Of a stretch of DNA of 64,000 bases, positions 21,921 to 32,419 are shown piece after piece (position 1 is the first letter of the stretch; each line of letters opens with the position of its first letter). The position numbers and the translations under genes are program-made. Where the stretch lies: positions 10,540,001 to 10,604,000 of the forward strand of contig CM060732.1 in NCBI GenBank assembly GCA_030704615.1, read 5' to 3'. Below the pieces are notes generated by a model. It did not search any database, was not told the origin of the DNA, and saw nothing but the letters and a program-made list of their open reading frames with translations. Source of the stretch: Takakia lepidozioides (taxonomy: Eukaryota > Streptophyta > Takakiopsida > Takakiales > Takakiaceae).

Positions 21921-22732
21921 TGTAGGTCTCTGATTAGAGGTAGTGATGAAGGAGATGAGGGCAGAAGGCAATGGCAACCTGGTAAATCGGGCTGCAACTA
22001 GTAGGAGATAAGGAATGAAAGAGAAGAGCTCCATAATGAGATGGAGTGCGGGGCAATTAAGTTGCAATAATCCAATGAAACTTCCCCTTGGGAAGAAGTC
22101 AATAGGGCTCTTACCCAAGTAGGTTATTAAACACCCTTTCTTGGAATTCCAAGGGTAGATCTTGGGATGCAGGGCAACTCAATTGCACTAAAGATGTGAC
22201 TTGTTCTCCAGTGTGATTTTCGGGTAGATATGGAATCCACAAGGACAGACCTTGGGATGCAGGGCACAAAGAGTGCAGTAATCTCACCCCATTGTAGAAT
22301 TAGGATTTGTTTAATATGACAAAAGCTATGAAAGCTATGACCATCCAATTGCCAAGTAGAAGACTTCATACATCTTCGTTACTAATCACGTGTTGTGAGT
22401 GTCTTTTCTTTCTTCACCAAGTGAAGAACCACATGTGCAGGAATGGGAACAATGGGTTGGCTAATATATGCACTCTTGTTCAATGCATGTTGTCGATCAT
22501 CATTTGTTCTTTTTATCACAGAATGTGTTTGTTCAAGTGCATATCTCGAGGGAAGGGGTAAATGCTTGTTGTATCAAGCATTCTGTAGTATACTGATGCT
22601 CCCTGTATGGGTCCCTGCGAACTTCCCGCACGGGGATTCTAACCTTAAACTTTTTCTCACATCACCTTATCCCGCTGCCACATTTCTCGTAGAGAGGGAA
22701 AAGTCAGAAGCAGTGAGGGGGTATGATAACGG
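21921..22732. other. Non-coding spacer with weak internal repeats
   Basis: No supported ORF. Three imperfect copies of a motif built on GATGCAGGGCA(A)..TTGCA..AAT occur at about 22040, 22165 and 22250, which suggests a decayed repeat of unknown family. Confidence 0.3.
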
Positions 22733-23400
22733 CTAAGTATGACACAGCTACGAGGGCCAGACAGCGAGAGTCACGATGGGACATACTGGGTAGTGATTGG
22801 TTTACACTACCTGGTCACGGCAGAAAAGGCTAAGTGCGCGGCACTTAGCAAACGGCGAAACAAGGGTACACTACCAAGGGAGCAGTAGTGGGTAGTGTAG
22901 CAGCATATGGTCCGTGAACCACGATATCACACGGCCACGGTAGCATAGGCCTTACTAATAGATGAAGTAGTGAAGGACCGTGGACCGTGGACCGTGTACC
23001 ACTATGGCACACGACCAAAAGTCACGACCACTACCACGAGCCATTTTTTGGCAAACCCTTTAGGTTGCGTAGGCAGTTTGGCAACGGTCATTAATGACTG
23101 CCGGCTGTAACGGCTCTTTCGAGCATAGTATAAAATGGTTGCATACAACTTAGAAGGTATCAGTGATCATTGTGTATCCAGTGGACTCAGAGTAATTCGA
23201 TGTATGCTTATGCTATGATGTGATGAACTCTGAAGTAAAGCCATGCTACTCCAAGTATACTCTATGTAGATTGAACGTGCGAAAATGGAGGAGAATGTGT
23301 ATATGAGAGAACATGAGATGGTGAGAATGTGTATCATCTTAGAATAGATCTTGTTGTCTTGAATACTGTATGATTGTATGAATAAAGAGGCTCCAGCCTT
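22733..23400 (+). promoter_or_regulatory. LTR-like promoter segment (TATA and polyadenylation signal)
   Basis: From TGATAACGGC at 22733 the sequence carries a TATAAAA box at 23129-23135 and an AATAAA at 23381-23386, the arrangement of an LTR U3-R-U5 on the + strand. No partner LTR or primer site was found, and the neighbouring integrase fragment is on the other strand, so this is only a candidate solo LTR. Confidence 0.3.
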
Positions 23401-23680
23401 TCCGACCTAATACCTTTTAGCTGATGAGACTGCGGGTTGGACTGAATTAATAGGATGCATACCTTTGGCAAGAGTTGCATTCCCAGCACGTGCATGTGCG
23501 CGTCCTTGAACATGGAGGGCCAGTAGTAACCTGCCCTTAATGCTTTCTGTACTGTGAATAACCAATGAATCAATGGATAGGAAATCCCAACATTCCCTTC
23601 CGACAAACCAGGACGAAATCATAAAGATCTCTCCCTTAATGGGGGGGGGGGGGGGGTAGACTCTGTTTGGTTAAGGGAAC

Positions 23681-24622
23681 TCACACTGTATAGTGCTTGC
23701 ACCAGACACCGTTGACCAATTGGGGGAACTCCACTCCCCGTAATGTCTCCAATTGTAGGGAACCATTGTCAAAGACCGTTTTGACCAGATATGGGCCCAT
23801 CCAGTATGAGTCCAACTTGGCCTTGAAAAACTCTTCCACCTGTCGAAACAAGACCAGATCTCTTGGATCAAAAATCCTCTTTTTTGCCTTCAGTTGAAGC
23901 GAGCTTTCCGCCGCCTTTGGATTGCTTCTATGTGTTGTGCTGCCACTTGCCGAAGTTCATCTAAGCCTTCCAACATCTCTAGTCGATCTTTTAATGATTT
24001 TGATGTTGCCAGTCTCTCGGTGAAGGCTAGTCCAAGGACGGAATTTTCGTCTCAATTGGCTGATAGACCTCCACCCCATAGACCAATGAAAATGGGGTAT
24101 GTCGAGTAGTTACCTTATGAGTCATGCAAAACGCCCCAAATGCTAAAATCAACTCGGTGTCCCAGTCCCGCTTGTGCTCCCGAATTGTTTTGGAAAAAAT
24201 ATTGCACATGGTTTGGTTGGCACGCTCCACCTGCCCACTCGTCTGGGGGTGGTAAGGGCTAGCCTTGTGGTGCTTGATGGAAAATGCTGCCATCATTTCT
24301 TCAATGACGTTGTTGATGAAGTGCGATCCTCTGTCGCTCACTATCTGGGGCAACCGAACCTAGAAATGTGTTATTCATAAATGAAAGAGGGCTGTGACCT
24401 GTGCATTGGCCCTCTTAACCACCGCCTTGCTTCTGCCCACTTGGTCAGGTATTCAGTGGCTACGATGATGTAGTGATTTTGGCGGCTTGATGCGGGGTGC
24501 ACTTCCCCTACATAGTCGATCCCCCACTTCTCAAATGGAGCAAGTGGGAGTTGGGGAACTAACGGCATTCCAAGCCGGTTTGCCGAGATGCAAATTGGGC
24601 GGATATTAGAGCCGCATTCCAA
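23681..24622 (-). pseudogene. Ty3/gypsy integrase fragment
   Basis: Reading right to left: FEKWGIDYVGEVHPASSRQN and TEYLTKWAEA (first catalytic Asp region, 24622-24371), then SDRGSHFINNVIEEMMAAF and GQVERANQTM (second Asp and Glu, 24353-24027), then the C-terminal domain (LFRQVEEFFKAKLDSYW, LVNGVWCKHYTV) ending with TGA at 23681. At least two frame changes; no RT upstream. A 16-base G run at 23641-23656 lies just beyond the stop. Confidence 0.75.
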
Positions 24623-25029
24623 GAATGATATAGATCCAACAAATCCACGTCTGAAATCTTCACAGGATTACAGAACCTGAGACAGAAAAAGAAAGAATTG
24701 GTAAGTTGACTACCTAGAGAGTAATGAAGAACTCTGATCAGGAAGCTCCCAAATCAAGCACCAGGTGAACGACTTGCAAAAATCATGGTTCATCAAACGG
24801 ACTTCGTCCTGAATATGTACCCATGGTTACGGTCATGCCTAACAACACTTTGTCTGAAGCAGTGGAACTGCAAAGAAATGGAATTGGGATTGTCATCAAG
24901 CAAAAGTAAAGATTCCAAGGATCCCTTGGAAGAAGACAGACTTTGATGATGAAGAAAACCCAAGCAAAATAAGAAAGAAGTGATTGACAAAACCACTTTG
25001 GATCAAAGATAGCAGAGGCTTCAAGATTT

Positions 25030-26745
25030 TAAGATGAAGGGCCACGAAAGGCAACATGGTGTCACAAATGCGGGACTACAGGACATTTGGCAAGAGAGTG
25101 CCACATGAACGACAAATACTATGATATTTGTCATATGAATAATCCGAAATACCAAGCCAAAGTATTTACAATCAACGGGCCAAGAGAGAGTGGGTACACA
25201 CGAGAGTTGGGATACACCAAGTCCAAGTCCGACGGGGAGGATCGGATGGACCAAGACGATACAATATGGGTAATCGTTATCAGAGGCCACGAGATGACTA
25301 TCCACCACGGGATTGAGAACATCAACCCAGAAACAAGGAAATCAAGAATGTCACTATTGGCAAGAAAGAGAGACAACTGGAAACATGAATGCCATTGCGA
25401 ATCAAGCATGAGGCAGAATTGGGAAATATGGAAGCCAAACCAAGTGTAGCTATGCGTGTGGTAACTCCTGTAGTGGATACCCTTGCGGTAACCCAAACTC
25501 AGGCCAAGAAATAGAAACCTCCAGATAAGGAAATTGAAGAAATAAAAACAATATCCAGAAGTGCAGCATGACAGGAAAGAAAAGAGCTTACACCAGGAGG
25601 TAAGCAAAGCCATAGCTCAAATGCAAGAAGGAACCCATATACCTTCTGGAGAGCCAACTCCAGATAATCAAATCAGACCCAACGACGAAGACAACGAACG
25701 CACCACTAGACCAGACCCCAATTACATTGGACATTATTAAAAATTGCTCCACACTGCAAGAAACTTTATTTCGGGCAATTGAGGCATTGAAACCCCCACC
25801 AAAACAAAAACCAACACCAGAAGTTTACACACCATTTAAACCCACAACTATACAATGAACTCTAGACTACGACGAAGCAATACCAGTAATACAAGCACAT
25901 ATTGGACGGAAGCTGGTAACGGATGTACTCATCGATGGAGGTGAGGCACATGGAGGAGCACATGGACCTGCTCCATTCACAGTACGAATGGCCGATCAAC
26001 GAAAAGTGCAGCCGTTGGTATCATCAGACGACTTGCAATGGAAGTAGCAGAGAGTGGTATACAAGTATCAGTATCCATTCTCAGAATGGAGGATGTGGCA
26101 GAAGGATATTCACTACTACTTGGCCGACCATGGTTAACACAAGCCCAATCACACCACAATTGGGGAAGTCAGACTCTCACGATCAAAAAGGGATTAGAAT
26201 AAGTCACTATCACTACGAAGTAACAAGCTACCATTCCACGAGAGAAACGACCTTGCATAGTGGAAGAGTATGATTGGTTCAGTGGACTGTCGGATGAAGA
26301 AGAAGCCACGGTATATGCAGCACATCCACAATTGGAACCTATTGGTCAATTAGTGGTCAAACATACCACAACAGTAGGATGTCACATGGTGAAACACCAA
26401 GGAGAACCGAATACTCCGAGAACGGAAGATCCCGAAGAAGAAGCTATGGACACACCTCAACACCGCAGGATGGATAGTAATGGAAGAAACTCAATTGATT
26501 CAAGTGAATCTGGGAACAATGGAAGAACCACAGATAATACGAGTAAGTGCAGGTCTCGAAGAATCATTTGTACAAGAAGCCACTGCATTATTCATTGAAT
26601 ACAAGGATGTATTTGCCTGGAACTACAAAGATTTGAAGGGAATACCTTCCAAATGGAAGTTGACACGAAACCAATTCGTCAGAATCGTTACAGAATGAAC
26701 CCCAACTATGCAGCTAAAGTTTGGGAAGAAATCTCATGTCCGATG
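25030..26745 (+). pseudogene. Decayed gag-protease remnant of a Ty3/gypsy element
   Basis: A CCHC knuckle, CHKCGTTGHLARECH, lies at 25060-25104. About 25905 the frame reads VLIDGG and then MADQRKVQPL, the protease of the same family as the 14-kb element (which has VLIDGGSGVNIM and MADQRSVQPLG), with the middle deleted. From 26263 come YDWFSGLSDEEEATVYAAHP and VFAWNYKDLKGI, again parallel to 51922-52320. It stops just where the RT should begin (RMNPNYA near 26695). This is the 5' half of a relative of the 14-kb element. Confidence 0.65.
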
Positions 26746-27041
26746 GTTGCAATCGTGGCAGGTACTTCACTGATTTTAATGTCTTCTTCTCTTTCTTGAT
26801 AAAAATGATTCCAACAACCAAAAGTACTTGAAATTTCATATCTCCCACACTGCAAGTTCCAAAATTATGAGACCAAGCCGGTGCGCCCCTCCTCATCGAG
26901 GGCTTTCCAATGGTACAAAACACAAGGGCTGGGGCCCCGCGGTTTGGGAGATCTCAACAATGATACAAAACAAAAGAAATTGTCTTTCTTGTATATTACT
27001 GTTTAACATTACATCAATCTCAAGAATCATTTCAAGAATCG

Positions 27042-27110
27042 TGGACTAGTCTAGTGGTATGGAGGTGGTCGTGGTGTGCAAATGGTCTCGAGCTCAAATA
27101 TGCATTGATA
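27042..27110 (+). other. tRNA-like head (possible SINE), + strand
   Basis: TAGTCTAGTGGTATGG at about 27047 resembles a Pol III A box, and CTCGAGCTCAAAT about 35 bp on resembles a weak B box. A cloverleaf does not close, so not a functional tRNA gene. Confidence 0.25.
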
Positions 27111-27147
27111 TATACATATTTTTGAAGTTTTTGAAAAATTCAAGACA

Positions 27148-27212
27148 TTGTGAGATTTGAACCCACAATGAGAGTCATGACAATGGTATCCCTTACCATT
27201 AGGCTACCCTCC
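27148..27212 (-). other. tRNA-like head (possible SINE), - strand
   Basis: On the minus strand TAGCCTAATGGTA is a good A box and GTGGGTTCAAATCTCAC is a good B box with a closed T stem and loop. The acceptor ends do not pair, so I read this as a tRNA-derived head or tRNA relic. Confidence 0.35.
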
Positions 27213-27260
27213 TAATCATGCTAACCCCTTACTGTAGACTTATATTTAAAGTGTTGCTAT

Positions 27261-27297
27261 CCCCCCTATGTATGTATAATGTTGTACATGGGGGGGT
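27261..27297. repeat. Short C/G-ended hairpin
   Basis: CCCCCCTATGTA is followed 13 bases later by TGTACATGGGGGGG, giving an imperfect inverted repeat with a loop. Function unknown. Confidence 0.4.
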
Positions 27298-27412
27298 TAA
27301 AAATACCCCCTCATGTGCACGCACGTGGCCGGTATAGGTTGGCTGGGGTGCACCCCCCAGGCCCCACACCTCCTCTTCCGCAAACTGGAAATTGTTGTCT
27401 ACACAACTTCCA

Positions 27413-28717
27413 ATGTGCTTCATACTGCTCTTGATACAGGAATTGGTGCTCCAATTCCTTACAGCAACAACAAAACTAAGGGAAATGGCAAGCACCAAGC
27501 GGAAGACACCAAGTTCTTATGCGCAAGTGAATTTCAAAATCGGCCCGGCGTTGCGGAAAATCAAGCATGACACAGAGACACAGGAGACGTTGGACAGTCT
27601 TGGCCTGCGGTACTTCATCACCATGCTGGACTGGAACCTTAAGCACGACGAGTTGTGCAGGAAGTTCTTGGAGAATTACAACACTAGCACTCGAAGCACA
27701 AATGTCTGTGACACACAAATTCTATTGATGGAGAAGTACTTGGCGGAAGTGTTTCACCTTCCCAGTCTGGACGTACCGGCGCACAGCGGCAAACCACCAA
27801 GGTTTTCACTTGCGGACCTGTTTGAGAATCTCAACCAAGCCGATCAGGGCAACACATGCAGTCACAGCAAAAACCCCGGCGTTAAGAAGATAGCCCCGGT
27901 ACTTAGCACGTTGCTTTGCCTCAGGAAAAACCACAACTATTGCACCAAGGAGCTAATTGATCAAGTGTTGATTTGCCTCAATGGGCAAATCGTGAATTGG
28001 GCAGGCTTCTTATTGAAGAAGTTAACCCAAGAATTAACCAGGTTGACAAAGAAGAAGAAGAAGGAAGTTTCCCCTTTTGTGTTGGTCTATGGAAAAGCAC
28101 CTCTGGTGCCGACAAGTTGGGCCGCCCAGGACGTTGAGGAACCGGCAGTAGCGGCGGTACTGGAAGAACGCGAGCGTTTGTTGAAGCTCGCAAAGTACAA
28201 CATTGCCAAAGCTAGGAAACGGTATGAAAGGCAGGCGAATCGGAAGCGGAGGGAAGTGAAGTTTGAGGCAGGCACAGAGGTCTGGTTGAACATCAAGAAT
28301 TTTCGACTACCTCCGGAAATGAGTCCGAAGTTCGTACCTCTGTATGCGGGTCCCTTTCGCATTCGGAGGGTTATGAATGAGGATGTGTATGAATTGGAGC
28401 TGCCAGCAAACAGCAAGGTGCACCCAGTATTCCATGTCTCCCTTTTGAAGCCTTACTTCAAAGATGAAGCACGTCCGAATCGGCAGCAAGTGTTGCGTCC
28501 GCCACCTATGCAGTTGGATCATGAAAATGAACCCGAGTACGAGGTGGAGGCAATACTTAAGTCGAGGAGGTTCAAGAACCAAGAAACGGAGTATCTCGTC
28601 AAATGGAAGGGCTATCATCTTGTGGAGGCATCTTGGGTGCGTGCCTCAGAAATGGGAAACGCATCCGAGGCAGTTGCAGCGTTCGAAGGGCGACCTCAAA
28701 AGCGGAAGAAGCGTTGA
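27413..28717 (+). CDS. Chimeric ORF: accessory domain fused to integrase tail and chromodomain
   Basis: An open frame of about 434 residues from the first ATG (a second ATG at 27485 may be the true start). Residues after 27485 up to about 28060 (IGPALRKIKHDTETQETLDS, YLAEVFHLPSLDV, LADLFENL) match no family I know but align with the post-integrase ORF of the 14-kb element (56030-56514). At about 28066 the frame passes without a stop into [20 protein letters not shown], the end of a chromovirus integrase, through its SH3-like part to a chromodomain ([17 protein letters not shown]) and a basic tail. The 3' half is almost identical to 34311-34962. The joint is a breakpoint in which a 5'-truncated chromovirus abuts older sequence. 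Expression is unknown. Confidence 0.6.
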   Translation: MCFILLLIQELVLQFLTATTKLREMASTKRKTPSSYAQVNFKIGPALRKIKHDTETQETLDSLGLRYFITMLDWNLKHDELCRKFLENYNTSTRSTNVCDTQILLMEKYLAEVFHLPSLDVPAHSGKPPRFSLADLFENLNQADQGNTCSHSKNPGVKKIAPVLSTLLCLRKNHNYCTKELIDQVLICLNGQIVNWAGFLLKKLTQELTRLTKKKKKEVSPFVLVYGKAPLVPTSWAAQDVEEPAVAAVLEERERLLKLAKYNIAKARKRYERQANRKRREVKFEAGTEVWLNIKNFRLPPEMSPKFVPLYAGPFRIRRVMNEDVYELELPANSKVHPVFHVSLLKPYFKDEARPNRQQVLRPPPMQLDHENEPEYEVEAILKSRRFKNQETEYLVKWKGYHLVEASWVRASEMGNASEAVAAFEGRPQKRKKR

Positions 28718-28751
28718 TGGGGACATCAACCTTGGAGCGTGGGGGAGGAAA
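28066..28751 (+). mobile_element. 3' pol fragment of a truncated chromovirus sharing the next LTR
   Basis: This stretch copies 34311-34995 with very few changes (for example Leu for Pro and Gln for Leu in the encoded tail). It runs straight into the LTR at 28752, which also serves as 5' LTR of the complete element. Hence two chromovirus copies in tandem share one LTR, the first cut off at its 5' side. Confidence 0.8.
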
Positions 28752-30346
28752 TGCATGCTTAGCCCGGTTTAGCTAGCTCAGGAATCCGATTGCAAAAACT
28801 TGTATTGTACAAAAATTTGTGATAAAGGAAATGGGTTCCAAATATTGTGCGTCCTATTGTGTTTGGAATGGTGATGCATGGTGTGGTTGGCTGGTGTGTA
28901 GAATGCATGCTAGCTTACAAAAGTGGGAGAGGTAATTTGGGTTAATCGTGTGTTTTGCGCAGTGCCGAAATCGGGTGACTCCCATCCAAGGGGCTAGGAA
29001 ACTTGCGCCTTATTTGGGAGTTCAAGTGCTAGTGCGCACCTGGCGCGTGCGCGTACTATAACTGCGCTACCGAGGGGTTGCCTTGTAGTGCGGGCTAACG
29101 CAGAAGCTACGTGCTTCCGTTCACGTACTATAATCGTGTAGCCTCGGGACGAAGTCGTAGTGCGGCTTCGGCGTGTTCCCGTACCTCAGGCCAGCATTCC
29201 AAGGCGGACCCAATTGTAGTGATTGGGGCGCACGGTTGGTTCAAGGTTATCTTCCTAGTCAAAGAGGGTTCCAGGTGAACCCTTGCTCAAGGTGATGCCA
29301 AAAGCGGCATCATGAGCGATCGCAAGCAATGTTGTTGCAGTAAGGCGATTCGATCCTCGGGGAGGATCGTTCCTTGGCCTTGAAGTAGGCCAAGAAGAGT
29401 GCACTGGGAGGAGCTGGAGAGGCTCCACCCTTGGCCGGGACTTGGAGGAAGTCGGCCGAACTAGCTAGTGGAGAGTGGAGTCAAGTGTGGGGTTTGGTTC
29501 TTTGCCATGGGACGCCATGGTACGGAAACAAACTCCTTGATGTGGGACGCCACAACTTGGATGTTCGTTTCTACAAAATGGACAAGTCGATGAGGACATC
29601 GACTCCCTGTTGGTAGGGGTGTGTGTCGCGGCCCTTTGCCTTGAGGGCAGGGGGTCGGGACACATGAGGGGCTGCCCCTGTGGTGGGGGCAGCGGCAGCG
29701 ATAGGTATGGGGGCTGAAGCACCCTTGAGTGCCCAAGGCACTCAAGGAGGCGGAGGCGCTCACTAGGTGGAGCCCCGCACACCGGGTTGCGGTGGAGGTG
29801 GCTCCACAAGGGGTGGTGGTAGCTTAGTGGGACTTAGTGGGGGTGGCATAGGACTCACCATGGGGTGGAGACCTCGAGGTGGGAGTCGTGGGGAGTCTTG
29901 GGACTCATCACGGTCCATTGGGGCCGCGGTGAGTGGGCCAAGACTCACCGCGACTCACCACCGGGAGTCGAGGGTTTTCGTGGTGGTTCGCCATAAAATG
30001 GCATGGCTGGTTATGAAACCCCCGCGGACAGCTACAGAAGTATATATAGGGAGTAGTAACCCCGAGAACGGTGCAAGCCCGTTGGTGACCAAAAACTAGT
30101 GAGTAAGCGAGCGAGCCGGAAAGCGACCAAAGAGTGGGGAGCTGTTCCGGACTGCCATCTACCAAAGGGAATTCTCCTAGTCCCAAATAGGTGGAGGGTT
30201 TAGAGGGAAGCGGAAGGGGACCGTTATGTCCCGGTGAGCAGCCGAAACTCCAAGTTGGCCCGGCGGCCAGGTTGGGAGTCAGGCGCGCGCATCAAAGCGA
30301 GTAACTATGACTTGAAGGGGAGTTTACCGAACTGAGGTGTGCGACA
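28752..30346 (+). repeat. 5' LTR of the young chromovirus
   Basis: TGCATGCTTAGCCCGG ... TGCGACA, 1595 bp, with the usual TG..CA ends. It also terminates the truncated upstream copy. Confidence 0.92.
30041..30048 (+). promoter_or_regulatory. LTR TATA box
   Basis: TATATATA about 300 bp before the LTR end; the 3' LTR copy has the same box near 36286. Likely RNA polymerase II promoter of the element. Confidence 0.6.
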
Positions 30347-30348
30347 TT

Positions 30349-30360
30349 TGGTATCAGAGC
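30349..30360 (+). other. Primer binding site, initiator methionine tRNA
   Basis: TGGTATCAGAGC, two bases after the LTR, is complementary to the 3' end of plant initiator tRNA-Met, the usual primer for reverse transcription in plant LTR elements. Confidence 0.9.
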
Positions 30361-30475
30361 CTAGAGTTCAGTACGCGATCGTCCTTGGGATTGGCCTCAT
30401 CATGGGGTCGGGCAAGCCGAAGCGAAAGCGGAACGGCCCAAAAGATGATGATCCCGGTGAGCCCGATGGGGCGAC

Positions 30476-32419
30476 GTGTCACCGAGGCGGCCGTTTGAGG
30501 AAGCGATTAATGTTTCCGAAAACGAGGCCGCTCAGGAGCGGGAGGAATCCGAGGAGTCGGAGCCCGAGGAATCTTTGAGAGCTCCGACAAGCCAAGAGAT
30601 GCCTCCCATGCCGGCAGCCTTTTGGGAAGGGTTGCTGGCGCAGTTTGGCGGGACGTTGAAAGACGTGTTGAAGGCGGCTAATGCCACTTCCACCAAGGCA
30701 AAGTTTAAGGTGAAGCCTAAGGAACCCGGCACCTTCGAGGGCGTTCGAAACCGGAAGGCACTCAACACCTGGCTCCTGGAGCTAGAGCAGTACTTCCGGG
30801 CGGCCAAGTTGAGTGACGAGGATCGGGTGGAAGTGGCTCCCACCTATTTGAGGGGCTATGCTCAACAATGGTGGCAGAAACGCCTTCACGACCGAGGCCC
30901 AAGCCCGGAAACCTTGAACTGGAGTGAGTTCAAGGAATTGATGAAGAGACAGTTTGTGCCCCTCAACGCATCCTGGCTTGCCCGGGACAAGATGAGGAAT
31001 TTGAAGCAAACAGATGACATTCGGGGGTATGTCCAGGCTTTCAATGTGCTGTTGCTCGAAGTCGCGGACATGGCAGAACCAGAAATGGTCTTCAACTTTG
31101 TGGCGGGACTGGCCCCATGGGCTAGGCGGAAGTTGGAGGAGAAGCCACCCAAGACTTTGAACGAGGCAATTGAGAGAGCTGAATGTTTCTCGGATGTCCC
31201 TAGGGGTGAGAGACAAGGCCGTACGGAGCTGAACCACAAGAAGACCCGGCGGGAAGGTGACTCCTCCCGACCGGAAAAGAAGTGGGATAGGCCACGCGGC
31301 GAAAATGGCACGTGGAAATCGAAGGGAGGTCCTTCACACGTCAAGGCGGCACCCGGTGCTTCGAAAGGAAAAGCGGGTGGAGCGACTTATGGCGGACAGA
31401 AGGCGACCTTTGATGGAGTGTGTTTCAATTGCGGGGAGCCCGGGCACATGGCCAAGAAGTGCACGAAGCCCCGGCAATTGAACATGACTCGGGCGACCAC
31501 GGAGCTGTCGGAAGATACCATCAGTCGCTTGGTGGAAGCGGTGGTCGCCAGGACTTGCAAGGTAGGCAAATTTTCTTGTGAGTTGTATCAGGAAACTGGC
31601 GCCTTACGAAAAGGGAGTCAGTTATTGTTCGTGGATGGGATAATATCCGGAACTAATGTGTCGTTGTTGGTGGACACAGGAGCGTCGCACTCCTTCATGA
31701 CGCCGGCGGCGGCGCGAAAGTTGGGACTCCCGACAAGTGACGTGGGGGCCTCTATTGAGGTGCGCTCTGCCAAAGGAGAACCTCAGTTGGCGACAAGGTT
31801 GGCGTTTGATGTTCCTCTTCAACTGGGGAGTTGGGAGGGACGTGAGAACTTCACTATCTGCGAGATCGATGGAGTGGATCTCATTTTGGGAATGACCTTT
31901 TTGAGCAAATCCGGAGCGGTCATAGATGGCCGCAAGAGAGTAGTCACGCTGCCATGTGGGAATGGTGGCGAGGTTTTACGAGTGTCGGAAACGCCCAAAT
32001 CCGTGGGAGGGCGAATAAACCTTCTATCAGCAAAGGAGTGGGCCGTGGAGGAGACACACGAGTCCCAGTTTTTGCTTTACATTAGAGAAGTGAAAGGAGA
32101 AGGCGATGGGGAGCCGAGCCCAGATTGGATCAAGGGGATTTTGGAGAAATACCAGGATGTGATGCCGGAGGATTTACCAAGCGGCTTGCCACCGCGAAGA
32201 GGAGTTGACCACAAAATTGAGGTGATACCGGGATCGGAACCGCCTGCCAAGGCGCCCTACCGGTTGAGCCACAAAGAGTTGGTCGAGCTGAAGACTCAGC
32301 TCAAAGATCTAATGTCAAAGGGTACATCCGGCCGAGTAAGTCACCTTACGGAGCCCCGGTGCTATTTGCAGACAAGAAGGATGGGACGCTGCGGATGTGT
32401 GTCGATTACAGGGCTCTGA
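30476..32419 (+). CDS. Gag-protease ORF of the young chromovirus
   Basis: Gag capsid region about residues 85-215 ([37 protein letters not shown]), a basic linker, one CCHC knuckle [14 protein letters not shown] (31421-31462), then the protease with [12 protein letters not shown] and LILGMTF. The last part is the RT N-terminus ([20 protein letters not shown]). After KDLMSKG the frame leaves the RT consensus; the next ORF carries it on, so one base is missing near 32322. The natural start is uncertain: a Lys/Arg-rich leader beginning at ATG 30402 is in another frame, implying a further indel near 30470-30500. Confidence 0.9.
   Translation: MSPRRPFEEAINVSENEAAQEREESEESEPEESLRAPTSQEMPPMPAAFWEGLLAQFGGTLKDVLKAANATSTKAKFKVKPKEPGTFEGVRNRKALNTWLLELEQYFRAAKLSDEDRVEVAPTYLRGYAQQWWQKRLHDRGPSPETLNWSEFKELMKRQFVPLNASWLARDKMRNLKQTDDIRGYVQAFNVLLLEVADMAEPEMVFNFVAGLAPWARRKLEEKPPKTLNEAIERAECFSDVPRGERQGRTELNHKKTRREGDSSRPEKKWDRPRGENGTWKSKGGPSHVKAAPGASKGKAGGATYGGQKATFDGVCFNCGEPGHMAKKCTKPRQLNMTRATTELSEDTISRLVEAVVARTCKVGKFSCELYQETGALRKGSQLLFVDGIISGTNVSLLVDTGASHSFMTPAAARKLGLPTSDVGASIEVRSAKGEPQLATRLAFDVPLQLGSWEGRENFTICEIDGVDLILGMTFLSKSGAVIDGRKRVVTLPCGNGGEVLRVSETPKSVGGRINLLSAKEWAVEETHESQFLLYIREVKGEGDGEPSPDWIKGILEKYQDVMPEDLPSGLPPRRGVDHKIEVIPGSEPPAKAPYRLSHKELVELKTQLKDLMSKGTSGRVSHLTEPRCYLQTRRMGRCGCVSITGL

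Noticed and set aside
23641-23656. 16-base G run as a functional element
   Set aside because: Homopolymers of this length are error-prone in assemblies, and nothing beside it gives it a role.
27148-27212. A functional tRNA gene on the minus strand
   Set aside because: A and B boxes are present, but the acceptor stem does not pair and the anticodon arm does not close.
29431-30186. ORFs in both LTRs of the young chromovirus
   Set aside because: They occur on both strands of the GC-rich LTR without any domain; composition explains them.
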